A stretch of DNA of 64,000 nucleotides from Aliivibrio sifiae (GCF_002954715.1 NZ_MSCP01000001.1:1877416-1941415), one strand, 5' to 3'. Counted from the stretch's first letter, positions 37,787-47,215 are shown. Translations and numbers: made by a program. The notes: a model not told the origin generated them from the letters alone.

Positions 37787-39468
37787 TCGCTTTCTCCTTC
37801 GGCTGGCAATAATGGGAATAGCCATTCACCATCATTAATCTCATCGAGCAATGGCGCTCCTTGAAAAAACGTCACTCTAACCCAGCGATCTGAGCGAGGA
37901 TCAAATTTTGTTGCACCAAACACCGCTAATTTACAGCGTAATAAATGCATAGGTAAAGACGACTTATGTAGTACATTCATTTGAATATCCCCCATGGCCT
38001 TATGCCCTAATGTCCACACTCTTCGTGCGATAGCACGGTACTTTGGGTGCTCAACTAAAAATTCAGCCAATGATAGTGTCTTATCACATTTCAATAACGA
38101 ATGGTAAAGGCGGTAAACCTGTCGACCAATGTCTAATGGCAGCTCTCTGTCTTCTCCCTTTTCTTCTCCTCTAATCCCTAATCGAGGCTCTTCTTTATCT
38201 TGTGAACGATACCAAAACCAGTAATTATTCTCTGGTTTAGTAAAATCCGTACCAATTGCCCATTGATAGCAACCTTCTATGATTATCCGTAAATCTTGCA
38301 CTTTCTTTCCACTTGGAAGAGAAAGTGTTTCGCTACAGTTCATCTGCTCTTCAAATCTATCGACTAGTTCTGGATGAATTTCCATTAAGCAAGACAGAAG
38401 AATCTCTTGTGCTTCTAGGCTCATATTATGCGCTTGAGTGACTACATCTTCCCAAGTTGAACTAAGGGCAAGTACATTATCTAAATTGTTCGCGAACCCT
38501 TTTAATTCAGACACAGCAATATGATTAAGGTTATCCTGAACTTCATTAATAGTAATAACCTGCTCTAAGTGCAGCACCGCTTTTTTCAACAAATAATCCA
38601 GAGGTAATTTCTTATTCAGTGACACTCTGTGATGAAGAACCTCAGCCAAAGCCATTTCACGAGCAAACATCCACTGATCAACAATACAAGGATGATTAAT
38701 TAAATACGGTGCCATCCCTAAACCCGTTGCATTACCAACACCAAGATAACGTTGTAATTCAGGGTGTAAACTAATTGCCTTCTCGCCACCAGTTTCTGTC
38801 GCTAAATAATGAACCCAATCTAAGCTGAATTGACGTAATAAATAAACCGCACACATTTGCGCGCTAAACGATTGATTAAAATCTACGTTATTCTCTAATA
38901 ATTTAAAATCAGCAATACCAAATTTGCCATTACCATAAACAGCGGTTGTACGTAGAATATACCCTACCTCAGCCAGCTCTTTCTGATTAGGTTGTTCGCC
39001 TCGCGATAAATGCGAAACAAGATGTTCAAACACTCGAACACTTTTATTCGCTCTTGCTAATACCAATACATTGTTAGGGTTTCTTCCTGCTTCTTGCAAC
39101 GGCACATTGGCTTTTAGTCGAGTTAATAAATCAACATCAACGTCCCCAAGAACTAAGGCAAAAGTAACATCCCACTTTTCGGCAATAACGCGGTCATTCC
39201 GCTCTTCATCTGCTATTTCATCACAAAATACTACTAAGTGATAAACATCATGTGGAGTCACTAATTTATAAATAACATGCCCAAAACCTTGCGGTGATAA
39301 CAGCCATTCATGCTTAGTCACTTGCCAGTGTTGCTGTGCCATTTTTCGTATTAGGCTACGAACAAAACTGATCCTATTTTGATGCATTGCACCTAGTCTT
39401 TCTGGTGCCATTACAATGTCAGGTTTACGCAGATGAGTTTCAGCGTACGTTGAACGATGTGCATCCAT
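37783..39468 (-). CDS. Conserved 561-residue protein of unknown function
   Basis: Large cytoplasmic protein without signal peptide or membrane helices; I do not recognise a family. Visible features: an N-terminal alpha/beta part (about 1-170) with HWQVTKHEWLLSPQGFGHVIYKL and the strand-rich VYHLVVFCDEIADEERNDRVI; then GYILRTTAVYGNGKFGIADF near residue 180; a long helical C-terminal part with HPELVDRFEEQMNCSETLSLPSGKK. A GGTGGTGAG ribosome-binding site precedes the ATG. Its stop overlaps the following gene's start (ATGA), implying that the two products act together. Metabolic context suggests an enzyme or chaperone for the same substrate as the BCCT carrier. Confidence 0.8.
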   Translation of the reverse strand: MDAHRSTYAETHLRKPDIVMAPERLGAMHQNRISFVRSLIRKMAQQHWQVTKHEWLLSPQGFGHVIYKLVTPHDVYHLVVFCDEIADEERNDRVIAEKWDVTFALVLGDVDVDLLTRLKANVPLQEAGRNPNNVLVLARANKSVRVFEHLVSHLSRGEQPNQKELAEVGYILRTTAVYGNGKFGIADFKLLENNVDFNQSFSAQMCAVYLLRQFSLDWVHYLATETGGEKAISLHPELQRYLGVGNATGLGMAPYLINHPCIVDQWMFAREMALAEVLHHRVSLNKKLPLDYLLKKAVLHLEQVITINEVQDNLNHIAVSELKGFANNLDNVLALSSTWEDVVTQAHNMSLEAQEILLSCLMEIHPELVDRFEEQMNCSETLSLPSGKKVQDLRIIIEGCYQWAIGTDFTKPENNYWFWYRSQDKEEPRLGIRGEEKGEDRELPLDIGRQVYRLYHSLLKCDKTLSLAEFLVEHPKYRAIARRVWTLGHKAMGDIQMNVLHKSSLPMHLLRCKLAVFGATKFDPRSDRWVRVTFFQGAPLLDEINDGEWLFPLLPAEGESE

Positions 39469-39574
39469 GTTTGCTCACCACCATTTCTCGTTCTAATTAT
39501 ATTGATAGGTAGCTCTTTTATCAGAGCCAGATAGAGTAATGTTCCCACCACTCTATTCACGTTATTGGTATCGT

Positions 39575-41173
39575 TTATAGACCTTGTTCTTTTGCCATTT
39601 TCATTGCTATCTGTGGTGCATTCCACAATGAAGGCAAGAGAATCAAAGAGACAGGAACTGCTGTGATAACAATGAAGGATTGCAACGCTGAAATACCACC
39701 AGATCCTAAGGAGATTAAAATCAATGCGGTTACCCCCATCATCACCCCCCAAAATGTTCTGATAATGGCATTAGGTTCTGTTTCACCACTGATCACTACG
39801 CTAATGGTGTACGTCATTGAGTCACCCGTAGTTACAATGAAAATAGTAGTTAAGATAAGAAATAAGATGGATATCAGCATCGGCATTGGCAGCTGAGATG
39901 TCACTGCAAGTAAAGCGCCCGGTAAGTTAAATCCTTCAAAGGCAGAGCTAACACTACCAGGGTTAGCTATTTCAAATGCCAATCCAGAGCCCCCAACAAT
40001 GGTGAACCAAAAACACGTAACAAGTGGTGCCACAATACTAATGGTTGTTACCAATTGACGAATGCTTCGCCCACGAGAGATACGCGCAATAAAGATTGCC
40101 ATCATCGGACCGTAGCCTAAGAACCATCCCCAGAAAAAGACTGTCCACCAGCTTAACCATCCTTCATCCCCACGATATGTAGCCATAGGTATGAAGTTAT
40201 CAATCATGCTACCAACCCCTTGAATATAGCTATTCACGATGAAGTTAGTTGGACCAAAAATAAGGATATAAAGCATAAGCGCAGCGGCTAAGATAACGTT
40301 GTATCGACTCAGCATTTGCATGCCACGATTCAAACCACTCAATGCAGATAAGGTATATAGAGCAATCGCAAACAATATAATGATGAACTGTGTGGTAAAC
40401 CCATCAGGAATGTCAAACAACGCGTTTAACGCATAGCTCACTTGTAATCCTAAGAAACCAATCGGACCGATCGTTCCCGCAGCAACTGCAACAATACAAC
40501 ATGCATCAATCAATGCTCCCGTATGTCCTTTGAGTACTCGCTCACCAAAAAGAGGGTAAAGTAGAATTCTCGGTTTAAGAGGCAAGCCTTTGTCGTAATG
40601 GAGGTGCATAACCACAATTGAGGTCAATCCCCCTACTATCGCCCACGCTAAAAAACCCCAATGCATAAATGATTGTGACAGTGCATTTACAGCACCTTGT
40701 TGAGCACTCTCTTGAGGACCATATAATGGTGGTGCATTCACAAAGTGGGCTATTGGTTCAGCAGCGGCCCAAAATACCCCTCCCCCTGCGAGTAAGGTAC
40801 AAAAGATAATTGCCATCCAACGAAAACCATCCATTTCAGGTTTATCGATTCCACCCAATATCACTCGTCCTGTACGTCCTGCAGCTAGTCCAAGACCAAT
40901 AAGAAATGTCAGTAATAAAAGTAACTGCCAGTAAGGTCCAAATATCTTCACTGACCATGAAAAACCAGCATTTACAACGGTTGATAATAACTCTCCATCA
41001 ACCAATGCAAGTAAAACAAATAAAGCGAGAAAACCACCGCTATACCATAAGGCAGGGTTATCAAGTCCTAATTTTTCAGATGTTGATTCTTTGCTTTGTA
41101 ATGTTGAGGTTTTAGTTTCCTTTTTTATCGTATTTTTATTTGACTCTTTCACGCTATTGGCTAAATCAGACAT
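39575..41173 (-). CDS. BCCT family transporter
   Basis: Secondary carrier of the betaine-choline-carnitine class: 532 residues from the ATG at 41173 (MSDLANSVKE), with GGAG eight bases upstream; the frame is open to 41221. About twelve helices, with the family segment GGVFWAAAEPIAHF (helix 3 region) and the signature WTVFFWGWFLGYGPMMAIFIARISRGRS. In BetP-type glycine-betaine carriers the signature continues W-x-W-W-x-x-W-S-P; here two of the aromatic-box tryptophans are replaced (WGWFLGYGP). Transport of a trimethylammonium or related amine is likely, but the substrate may differ from glycine betaine. The long charged N-terminal tail is unusual in composition but typical in place. Confidence 0.92.
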   Translation of the reverse strand: MSDLANSVKESNKNTIKKETKTSTLQSKESTSEKLGLDNPALWYSGGFLALFVLLALVDGELLSTVVNAGFSWSVKIFGPYWQLLLLLTFLIGLGLAAGRTGRVILGGIDKPEMDGFRWMAIIFCTLLAGGGVFWAAAEPIAHFVNAPPLYGPQESAQQGAVNALSQSFMHWGFLAWAIVGGLTSIVVMHLHYDKGLPLKPRILLYPLFGERVLKGHTGALIDACCIVAVAAGTIGPIGFLGLQVSYALNALFDIPDGFTTQFIIILFAIALYTLSALSGLNRGMQMLSRYNVILAAALMLYILIFGPTNFIVNSYIQGVGSMIDNFIPMATYRGDEGWLSWWTVFFWGWFLGYGPMMAIFIARISRGRSIRQLVTTISIVAPLVTCFWFTIVGGSGLAFEIANPGSVSSAFEGFNLPGALLAVTSQLPMPMLISILFLILTTIFIVTTGDSMTYTISVVISGETEPNAIIRTFWGVMMGVTALILISLGSGGISALQSFIVITAVPVSLILLPSLWNAPQIAMKMAKEQGL

Positions 41174-41272
41174 ACTCTGACTCCAGAAGTTGCTTTGCAG
41201 CTGCAAAGGTGTATTTACCACCTACCCTGTTATTTTTGTATTGAGTAGGCTGCTCCATGTATGGGTCTCGCT

Positions 41273-42262
41273 TTACGAAATAGGCTTTAGTCCTTGTTGT
41301 AAAAAATTAAACCAGTTGTCACCCAATATTTTCCCCGCCTCAGATTCACTGAACCCGTGACTCATTAATCCGTTGTAAATATTTTCCATCCCAGCACTAC
41401 CACAGAACCATGGTAATGCGTCAGGCCAACCTGAATTACTCGCTGAACCTTCACCATAATTCATCGCTTTTGACCAACGACCATTACGCATCCATTCCAA
41501 CACTTCTTGCGGTTGATTCAGACACAAATCACTGCCAATACCTAAATGATCAATTCCAACCATATCAGCTGTTTTTGCTATCATTTGGCAAAAGTCATTT
41601 AATGAACATTGACTGCCATTTGGCAGATGAAATGGATATAAACTAAAACCAAGTAACCCACCACGTTCTGCTAATGCTTTAATTACCGTGTTTGATTTAT
41701 TACGTAATGCATCATGAGCAAAAGAAGGATTGGCATGGCTAATACAAATAGGGCGTGACGATAAATCAATCGCTTCAAGCGTGGAACGCTCTGCACTGTG
41801 AGACATATCGACGATCATTCCCACTCTATTCATCTCTTCAATCACTTGTTGACCAAAACGAGTAATACCAGTGTCATTTTTCTCATAACACCCTGTCGCT
41901 AATAAGCTTTGGTTGTTATACGTCAATTGCATGATCAGTAACCCTTGCTGACGCATGACCTCAATTAAACCGATCTCATCTTCAATAGGAGAGCAATTTT
42001 GTGCGCCAAAGAAAATTCCGACTTTGCCTTCCGCTTTTGCTGTCTCAATATCCGCCATCGAATAAACGGGCATAATTAGATCAGCATTTTGCTCAAAGCG
42101 TAAGTTCCACTCAGCAAAACGACTCAAGGTTTCACGTGCATTTTCGTGGTACACCATGGTGGCATGAACCGCCGTAATACCACTGGCTTTTAAGGTTTGA
42201 AAATATTCGCGATCCCAATTGCAATACTGCAATCCATCAATCACAATCCGTTGCTGATACAT
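41273..42262 (-). CDS. Membrane-dipeptidase (M19) family protein with altered metal site
   Basis: A 329-residue TIM-barrel amidohydrolase-related protein. M19 enzymes bind two zinc ions through an N-terminal D-x-H-x-D, a glutamate, and later histidines. Here the start reads VIDGLQYCNWD: the HxD positions hold L11 and Y13, and the glutamate position holds Q88 (FFGAQN). The later elements remain: VDMSH at 151-155, ISHANPSFAH with H176 and H183, RNKSN and IGSDLC. The same subgroup, as I recall it, occurs next to dimethylglycine-catabolism genes in Pseudomonas. It is probably not an ordinary dipeptidase. It lies between the BCCT carrier and the aldehyde dehydrogenase, all on one strand. Confidence 0.88.
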   Translation of the reverse strand: MYQQRIVIDGLQYCNWDREYFQTLKASGITAVHATMVYHENARETLSRFAEWNLRFEQNADLIMPVYSMADIETAKAEGKVGIFFGAQNCSPIEDEIGLIEVMRQQGLLIMQLTYNNQSLLATGCYEKNDTGITRFGQQVIEEMNRVGMIVDMSHSAERSTLEAIDLSSRPICISHANPSFAHDALRNKSNTVIKALAERGGLLGFSLYPFHLPNGSQCSLNDFCQMIAKTADMVGIDHLGIGSDLCLNQPQEVLEWMRNGRWSKAMNYGEGSASNSGWPDALPWFCGSAGMENIYNGLMSHGFSESEAGKILGDNWFNFLQQGLKPIS

Positions 42263-42319
42263 AACACTCTCCTTATTTCATATTGGTTTCATCTAGTTGA
42301 GTAGATTTTCAATCCATGT

Positions 42320-43783
42320 TTAATAAGGACGTTGGTAAGCAGTTTTCACCACTGTATAAAACTCTTTTGCATACTGACCTTGCTCTCGAGGACCAAAGCT
42401 TGATTCTTTACGACCACCAAATGGCACATGATAGTCCGTACCCGCAGTTGGTAAATTCACCATTACACACCCCGTTTGAGCTTGTTGTTTAAACAATGAA
42501 CTCGTACGTAAACTTTGAGTAATAATGCCCCCCGTTAAACCAAAGCGAGTATCGTTAGTCGTTGCAATCGCTTCATCTAGATCTGACACTCGGATCACAC
42601 TTGCCATAGGAGCAAATACTTCTTCTTGGTTTACTTCCCACTTATTATCCGTGTTAATAAATAGCGTTGGAGACATGTAGTAACCATCATGTTCAAGATT
42701 TAAACGTTCACCACCAAATGCCAATTCAGCACCACTTTGGCGTGCATTTTCCATCCAGCCAAAATTTGCATCCAATTGATTACCATCAACCACTGGTCCC
42801 ATAAAAATGCCATCTTCTAGTGCATGACCCACTTTTAATTCACTCATACGTTTAATTAGCGCTTCAACATACGCATCATGAATCCCATCCATTACAACTA
42901 AACGAGATGACGCTGTACATTTTTGGCCTGCACCAGAGAACGAACCTGCAATTGTTGCTTCAACCGCGATTTGAAGATCCGCATCATCCGCAATAACCAG
43001 CGCATTCTTACTGCCCATTTCTAACTGGCAACGCACAAAATTTGGTGCCGTAGCCGCTGCCACTTTACGTCCTGTATCTACAGAACCAGTAAAACTCACA
43101 CCATTAATTTCTGTTGAATTGATTAATGCATTACCCACTTGAGAACCATTACCTAGTACTAAGTTAAATGTTCCTTCTGGTAGGCCTTGACGATGAATAA
43201 TCTCGGTAAGTGCCACAGCGCTTGCAGGGGTTAGATTGGCAGGTTTCCAAATAACACTATTACCAAATGCGAGAGCGGGAGCGATCTTCCAAGCTGCGGT
43301 TGCGGTTGGGAAATTCCAAGGCGAAATCACCGCAATCACACCGACAGCTTCACGTGTTACTTCAACAGAAACACCCGGTCTTACTGAATCAACACTATCC
43401 CCAATTTGGCGTAGCACTTCTGCTGCAAAGTATTGGAAGAATTGACCTGCGCGATAGATTTCACCTCGACCTTCCATGAAAGGCTTACCTTCTTCACTTG
43501 AAAGCAAACGGCCTAGTTCATCACAACGTGAAATTAGCTCATCACCAATCGCTTGCAGTACCGCTTGTTTGCGCTCTAATGGTGTTTTCTCCCACTCAGG
43601 TTGCGCTTTTTTTGCTGCTGAAATCGCATCTTGAACTTGGCTTTCACTTGCTTGAGCAAAATGACCTAAATGTTGTGTGATGTCAGATGGATTAATGTTG
43701 GCAATGGTACTGATACCAGATTGCCATTCACCACCGATGTATAATGATTTCTCTGCTTGGATATTTTGTGCTTGAACTGTCAT
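42320..43783 (-). CDS. NAD(P)-dependent aldehyde dehydrogenase
   Basis: Soluble ALDH superfamily enzyme of 487 residues oxidising an aldehyde to an acid. Cofactor motif SPWNFPTATAAWKIAPAL (about 154-171), KPA at 180-182, FTGSVDTG at 231-238, general base E255 in QLEMGSKNAL and catalytic cysteine C289 in GAGQKCTASS. These motifs are closest to the alpha-ketoglutaric-semialdehyde / succinate-semialdehyde group, which is a hint, not a proof, of a dicarboxylic semialdehyde substrate. AAGGAAGAT precedes the start. It probably removes the aldehyde produced by the pathway of its neighbours. Confidence 0.93.
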   Translation of the reverse strand: MTVQAQNIQAEKSLYIGGEWQSGISTIANINPSDITQHLGHFAQASESQVQDAISAAKKAQPEWEKTPLERKQAVLQAIGDELISRCDELGRLLSSEEGKPFMEGRGEIYRAGQFFQYFAAEVLRQIGDSVDSVRPGVSVEVTREAVGVIAVISPWNFPTATAAWKIAPALAFGNSVIWKPANLTPASAVALTEIIHRQGLPEGTFNLVLGNGSQVGNALINSTEINGVSFTGSVDTGRKVAAATAPNFVRCQLEMGSKNALVIADDADLQIAVEATIAGSFSGAGQKCTASSRLVVMDGIHDAYVEALIKRMSELKVGHALEDGIFMGPVVDGNQLDANFGWMENARQSGAELAFGGERLNLEHDGYYMSPTLFINTDNKWEVNQEEVFAPMASVIRVSDLDEAIATTNDTRFGLTGGIITQSLRTSSLFKQQAQTGCVMVNLPTAGTDYHVPFGGRKESSFGPREQGQYAKEFYTVVKTAYQRPY

Positions 43784-43871
43784 GTTATCTTCCTTGTTCT
43801 AAGATTATTACTTTTAAAAATAAGCAATAAAAAACGAATTCTTTGATATTTAATAAGATAAAGCGTTAGGT

Positions 43872-44255
43872 TTATTCTGCTCTGACCGCGGCATAAACAA
43901 TAAACTCTACGAGCATTTCTTCACGAGCTAACCCTGCAACAATCATTGCAGCACGGTTTGGATAAGGCGCATTAAAATACTCTGCGTACACCTTATTTAC
44001 AGTGGCGAGGTACTCTCTATCAGTGACATAAATTAATACCTGCAAAACAGAATCTAGAGACTCTCCTGCGCATTCTAGGGTATGGACTAAGTTATCTAAT
44101 GTTTGACGCGCTTGGGCTTCAATGCCTCCATCAACAACAGCTCCTGATTGGTCAATTGGGATCTGAGCGGTATATAGAGTCCCGTTATTTACAATTGCCC
44201 ACTCAAGTGGGGCTTTAGAGGCAAATAAGTCAGTTTTTATTGAATGCTTTTTCAT
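43872..44255 (-). CDS. RidA/YjgF family enamine/imine deaminase
   Basis: Small trimeric family that hydrolyses reactive enamines and imines formed by PLP or amine-oxidising enzymes. I chose the ATG at 44255 (MKKHSIKTDLFASKAPLEWAIV), giving 127 residues, the normal length; ATG codons at 44282 and further up to 44318 are in frame and cannot be excluded. Conserved blocks: LYTAQIPIDQSGAVVDGGIEAQARQTLDNL in two parts, VLQVLIYVTD and the YPNRAAMIVAGL arginine motif that binds the carboxylate. Its presence suggests that the pathway makes an unstable imine. First gene of the minus-strand block and divergent from the LysR gene. Confidence 0.85.
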   Translation of the reverse strand: MKKHSIKTDLFASKAPLEWAIVNNGTLYTAQIPIDQSGAVVDGGIEAQARQTLDNLVHTLECAGESLDSVLQVLIYVTDREYLATVNKVYAEYFNAPYPNRAAMIVAGLAREEMLVEFIVYAAVRAE

Positions 44256-44424
44256 TTTAGTCTTCACGCTCTCATTCGTCATGTAATAACAATGTTTCAA
44301 TACGGTTAAATATTGCACATTGACAGATGATAAATCTAACGGTAAATTTTTTACATTCGATAAGAAAAACTTATCACCTTAGTGAGAGTTCGATAAATAA
44401 AGGGATGAGAGTGAGGTTTAAGGT

Positions 44425-45306
44425 ATGAGCATCAAGCTACAACAATTGAAACACTTTACTTTAGTCGTAGAGGAAGGAGGCTTTCGTGCAGCATCAAATC
44501 GTGCAAATCGTTCTCAAGCTGCATTATCAACGTCGATTAAAGAGCTTGAACGCATTTTAGAACAACCATTATTTGAAACCGGAAATAAATCAAAACTCAC
44601 CCCTTTTGGTGAAATCTGCTTTCCTAAAATCTCACAGTTCTTAGATGTTTATGACCGACTAAATAATGATTTGCGGGCAGATGCCGCAGGACAACAAGGA
44701 CGCGTTCGGATTGCGAGTGTTCCCTCTGTAGCTGCAAAATTAATTCCAAGTGTGCTTGGTGCATTCAGTGAGAAGTATCCAAATGTAGAAGTGAGTTTGA
44801 TAGATGATAACGCCGCAGGAGTTGAAGCGAGATTATTATCTGGTGAAGTTGATCTCGCATTAGGTAATTATTCACAATTAGAAGAAGCAATTCACTTTAC
44901 TCCTCTTATTAGTGATCCTATTGGTGTTGTTTGCTTAAAAGATAACCCTATAGCAAATAATCCAGAAGGGATCGAATGGCAAACTTTACTCGAACAACCT
45001 TTTATAAGAAACGGAACATGTACTTTACTCAACTCAACACCGGCTCGTATTCTTAGTGAGCAAGCCCTTTATTCTGTAGAGAATATAACCTCATTATTTT
45101 CTATATTAGAGCTTGGTATAGGAATTACTACATTACCTAAATTGGCCTTCCCAACCAATGAAACACGGTTAATATGGATCCCTCTGATCGATCCTCCATT
45201 AGAGCGCCAAATCGGAATATTTCAATTAACAGGCCGAACTATTTCACCTCAGGCACAGCAATTTTATGAATTGTGCGTTCAGTACTTAAATTATCAAAAA
45301 GAATAA
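44425..45306 (+). CDS. LysR-family regulator, likely controlling the divergent amine-catabolism block
   Basis: A 293-residue LysR protein with an N-terminal helix-turn-helix (LKHFTLVVEEGGFRAASNRANRSQAALSTSIKELERIL, seen in two blocks at about 8-45) and an effector domain from about residue 88. It is transcribed away from the RidA-like gene across about 170 bases, the arrangement in which LysR activators bind between the genes. Regulation of the block 37055-44255 is inferred from this position. It ends just before the terminator shared with gmhB. Confidence 0.9.
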   Translation: MSIKLQQLKHFTLVVEEGGFRAASNRANRSQAALSTSIKELERILEQPLFETGNKSKLTPFGEICFPKISQFLDVYDRLNNDLRADAAGQQGRVRIASVPSVAAKLIPSVLGAFSEKYPNVEVSLIDDNAAGVEARLLSGEVDLALGNYSQLEEAIHFTPLISDPIGVVCLKDNPIANNPEGIEWQTLLEQPFIRNGTCTLLNSTPARILSEQALYSVENITSLFSILELGIGITTLPKLAFPTNETRLIWIPLIDPPLERQIGIFQLTGRTISPQAQQFYELCVQYLNYQKE

Positions 45307-45314
45307 GTAATAAA

Positions 45315-45344
45315 AAAGCCCACAAACCTAGGTCTGTGAGCTTT
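45315..45344 (-). terminator. Terminator of gmhB
   Basis: AAAGCTCACAGACC and GGTTTGTGGGCTTT on the minus strand pair with two G-U pairs and are followed by a T run. It lies between the convergent LysR and gmhB genes. Confidence 0.75.
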
Positions 45345-45373
45345 CTAATATAATGTTCGTCAGTTGTATTTAA

Positions 45374-45925
45374 TTAAGCAAACAAAAATTTAGGTACATC
45401 TGCAATACTATCAAGAACGGTCGTCGCTAACGCTTCACCTTCTTCAGTTACTGGCTTACCAGTACGAACAAGAATACGAGTGCCAACACCCGCCGCTTGT
45501 GCTGCCATCATGTCTTCTTTCTTATCACCGATCATGATCGAGTTTTCCATATCGATGTCTAAAAAGCTTTGTGCTGAGTTAAACATACCTGGATTTGGTT
45601 TGCGGCAATCGCACTCTTCTTTATATCTTTCTACTGTTGCTTCTGGGTGGTGAGGGCAATAATAAATACCATCAAAATCAATACCGTGATCAGCAAAGTT
45701 CCAATCCATCCATTCCGTTAGGATTTCAAATTGCTCTTCAGTAAACATACCACGAGCAATTCCCGATTGGTTTGTTACTAATACAAGTAGGTAACCCATG
45801 TCTTTGCATTTTTTAACGGCATCAAATACACCATCAATATATTCAAAGTCATCACGCTTATGAACATAGCCACGATCAACGTTAATGACGCCATCTCTAT
45901 CAATAAATACCGCTGGTTTGGACAA
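45374..45925 (-). CDS. gmhB: D-glycero-beta-D-manno-heptose-1,7-bisphosphate 7-phosphatase
   Basis: HAD-superfamily phosphatase of 183 residues in ADP-heptose synthesis for lipopolysaccharide core. Motif I is [16 protein letters not shown] (nucleophile aspartates D9 and D11), motif II is [13 protein letters not shown], and the zinc loop is [26 protein letters not shown] with C-x-H...C-x-C, read in two parts. Motif IV is MIGDKKEDM. The length and zinc loop separate GmhB from histidinol phosphatase. Divergent from metN. Confidence 0.95.
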   Translation of the reverse strand: MSKPAVFIDRDGVINVDRGYVHKRDDFEYIDGVFDAVKKCKDMGYLLVLVTNQSGIARGMFTEEQFEILTEWMDWNFADHGIDFDGIYYCPHHPEATVERYKEECDCRKPNPGMFNSAQSFLDIDMENSIMIGDKKEDMMAAQAAGVGTRILVRTGKPVTEEGEALATTVLDSIADVPKFLFA

Positions 45926-46000
45926 GGTGAAACCCTCTAAATAGTCAAATCGGTTAATAAAAAATTATCGCACGCTTTTGCTTTCTTAGCATCATAATTT

Positions 46001-46024
46001 ATACGTTTAGCCGTCTAGACGTAA
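46001..46024 (+). promoter_or_regulatory. Tandem MetJ boxes upstream of metNIQ
   Basis: Three adjacent 8-base units, ATACGTTT, AGCCGTCT and AGACGTAA, match the MetJ consensus AGACGTCT at 5, 7 and 6 positions. MetJ with S-adenosylmethionine binds such tandem arrays to repress methionine genes. The array is about 155 bases before metN. Confidence 0.8.
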
Positions 46025-46180
46025 AAATACCTATTGACTTAAATCAATATCCGAAATAGCATCAGTAGGATATAAAAAATGAGAGATCGCTCAGATTTTT
46101 TAACCTTGGGTATCTTTCTATTTACACTGGCTTTCTATTTACATTAGCTCCCTATTTAAAAATGCAGTTCAAGGCGAATC

Positions 46181-47215
46181 ATGATTGAAATAAACCGCGT
46201 TAATAAGGTGTTTTATCAAGGTGCAAAGGAAATTAATGCCCTTAAAGATATTAACCTACATATTGCCCAAGGCACCATCTTTGGTGTAATTGGCTCATCA
46301 GGTGCAGGGAAAAGTACGCTGATACGCTGTGTAAACATGTTAGAGAAGCCAACAAATGGTGAAGTGATTGTTGATGGTGTTGATTTAACAAAACTGTCTT
46401 CAAGCGAGTTAAGCAAAGCACGCCGCAATATCGGAATGATTTTCCAACACTTTAACCTTCTTGCTTCACGAACTGTATTTGAAAACGTAGCTCTACCTCT
46501 AGAGTTAGCGGGAAAATCAAAACAAGAGATTAAGAAAAAAGTCACTGAGCTATTAGATTTGGTTGGCTTAGAAGATAAGCACCACACTTATCCTGCAAAC
46601 CTTAGTGGCGGTCAAAAGCAACGTGTTGCTATCGCTCGTGCGCTTTCAACCGATCCAAAAGTACTGCTTTGTGATGAAGCAACCAGTGCGCTTGATCCTG
46701 CAACGACAAAATCAATTCTTGAACTAATCAAAGATCTAAATCGAAAATTAAACATTACTATCCTAATCATTACCCATGAAATGGAAGTAGTAAAAAATAT
46801 CTGTCATGAAGTGGCGATTATCGGTGGCGGTGAGTTGGTTGAAAAAGGCATTGTGAGCGATATTTTTGCTCATCCTAAAACCAAACTTGCACAAGAGTTT
46901 ATTCGTGCAACATTAGATTTATCGATTCCTGATGATTTCAAATCTCGTCTACAAGAAACCTATGTAGAAGGCAGCTATCCTCTTATTCGTTTGGAATTTA
47001 CTGGTGCCAGTGTTGACGCCCCTGTTATTAGCCAGATCTCTCGTGAATTTGACATTGATATCAGTATCTTAAATGCAGATATCGATTATGCTGGCGGCGT
47101 TAAATTTGGCCTTATGCTAGCCGAGTTTTTTGGCAACCAAGAATCAACAGCGCAAGCAATTACATTCTTACGCAATCATCACGTAAAAGTAGAGGTATTA
47201 GGTTATGTCATTTGA
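46181..47215 (+). CDS. metN: Methionine ABC transporter ATP-binding protein
   Basis: ATPase of the MetNIQ importer for D- and L-methionine. The 344 residues have Walker [10 protein letters not shown], signature [15 protein letters not shown], Walker [12 protein letters not shown], and a C-terminal NIL/ACT-type regulatory domain (about 260-344) that lets internal methionine inhibit transport. It overlaps metI by 11 bases. MetJ boxes upstream predict repression by S-adenosylmethionine. Confidence 0.97.
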   Translation: MIEINRVNKVFYQGAKEINALKDINLHIAQGTIFGVIGSSGAGKSTLIRCVNMLEKPTNGEVIVDGVDLTKLSSSELSKARRNIGMIFQHFNLLASRTVFENVALPLELAGKSKQEIKKKVTELLDLVGLEDKHHTYPANLSGGQKQRVAIARALSTDPKVLLCDEATSALDPATTKSILELIKDLNRKLNITILIITHEMEVVKNICHEVAIIGGGELVEKGIVSDIFAHPKTKLAQEFIRATLDLSIPDDFKSRLQETYVEGSYPLIRLEFTGASVDAPVISQISREFDIDISILNADIDYAGGVKFGLMLAEFFGNQESTAQAITFLRNHHVKVEVLGYVI

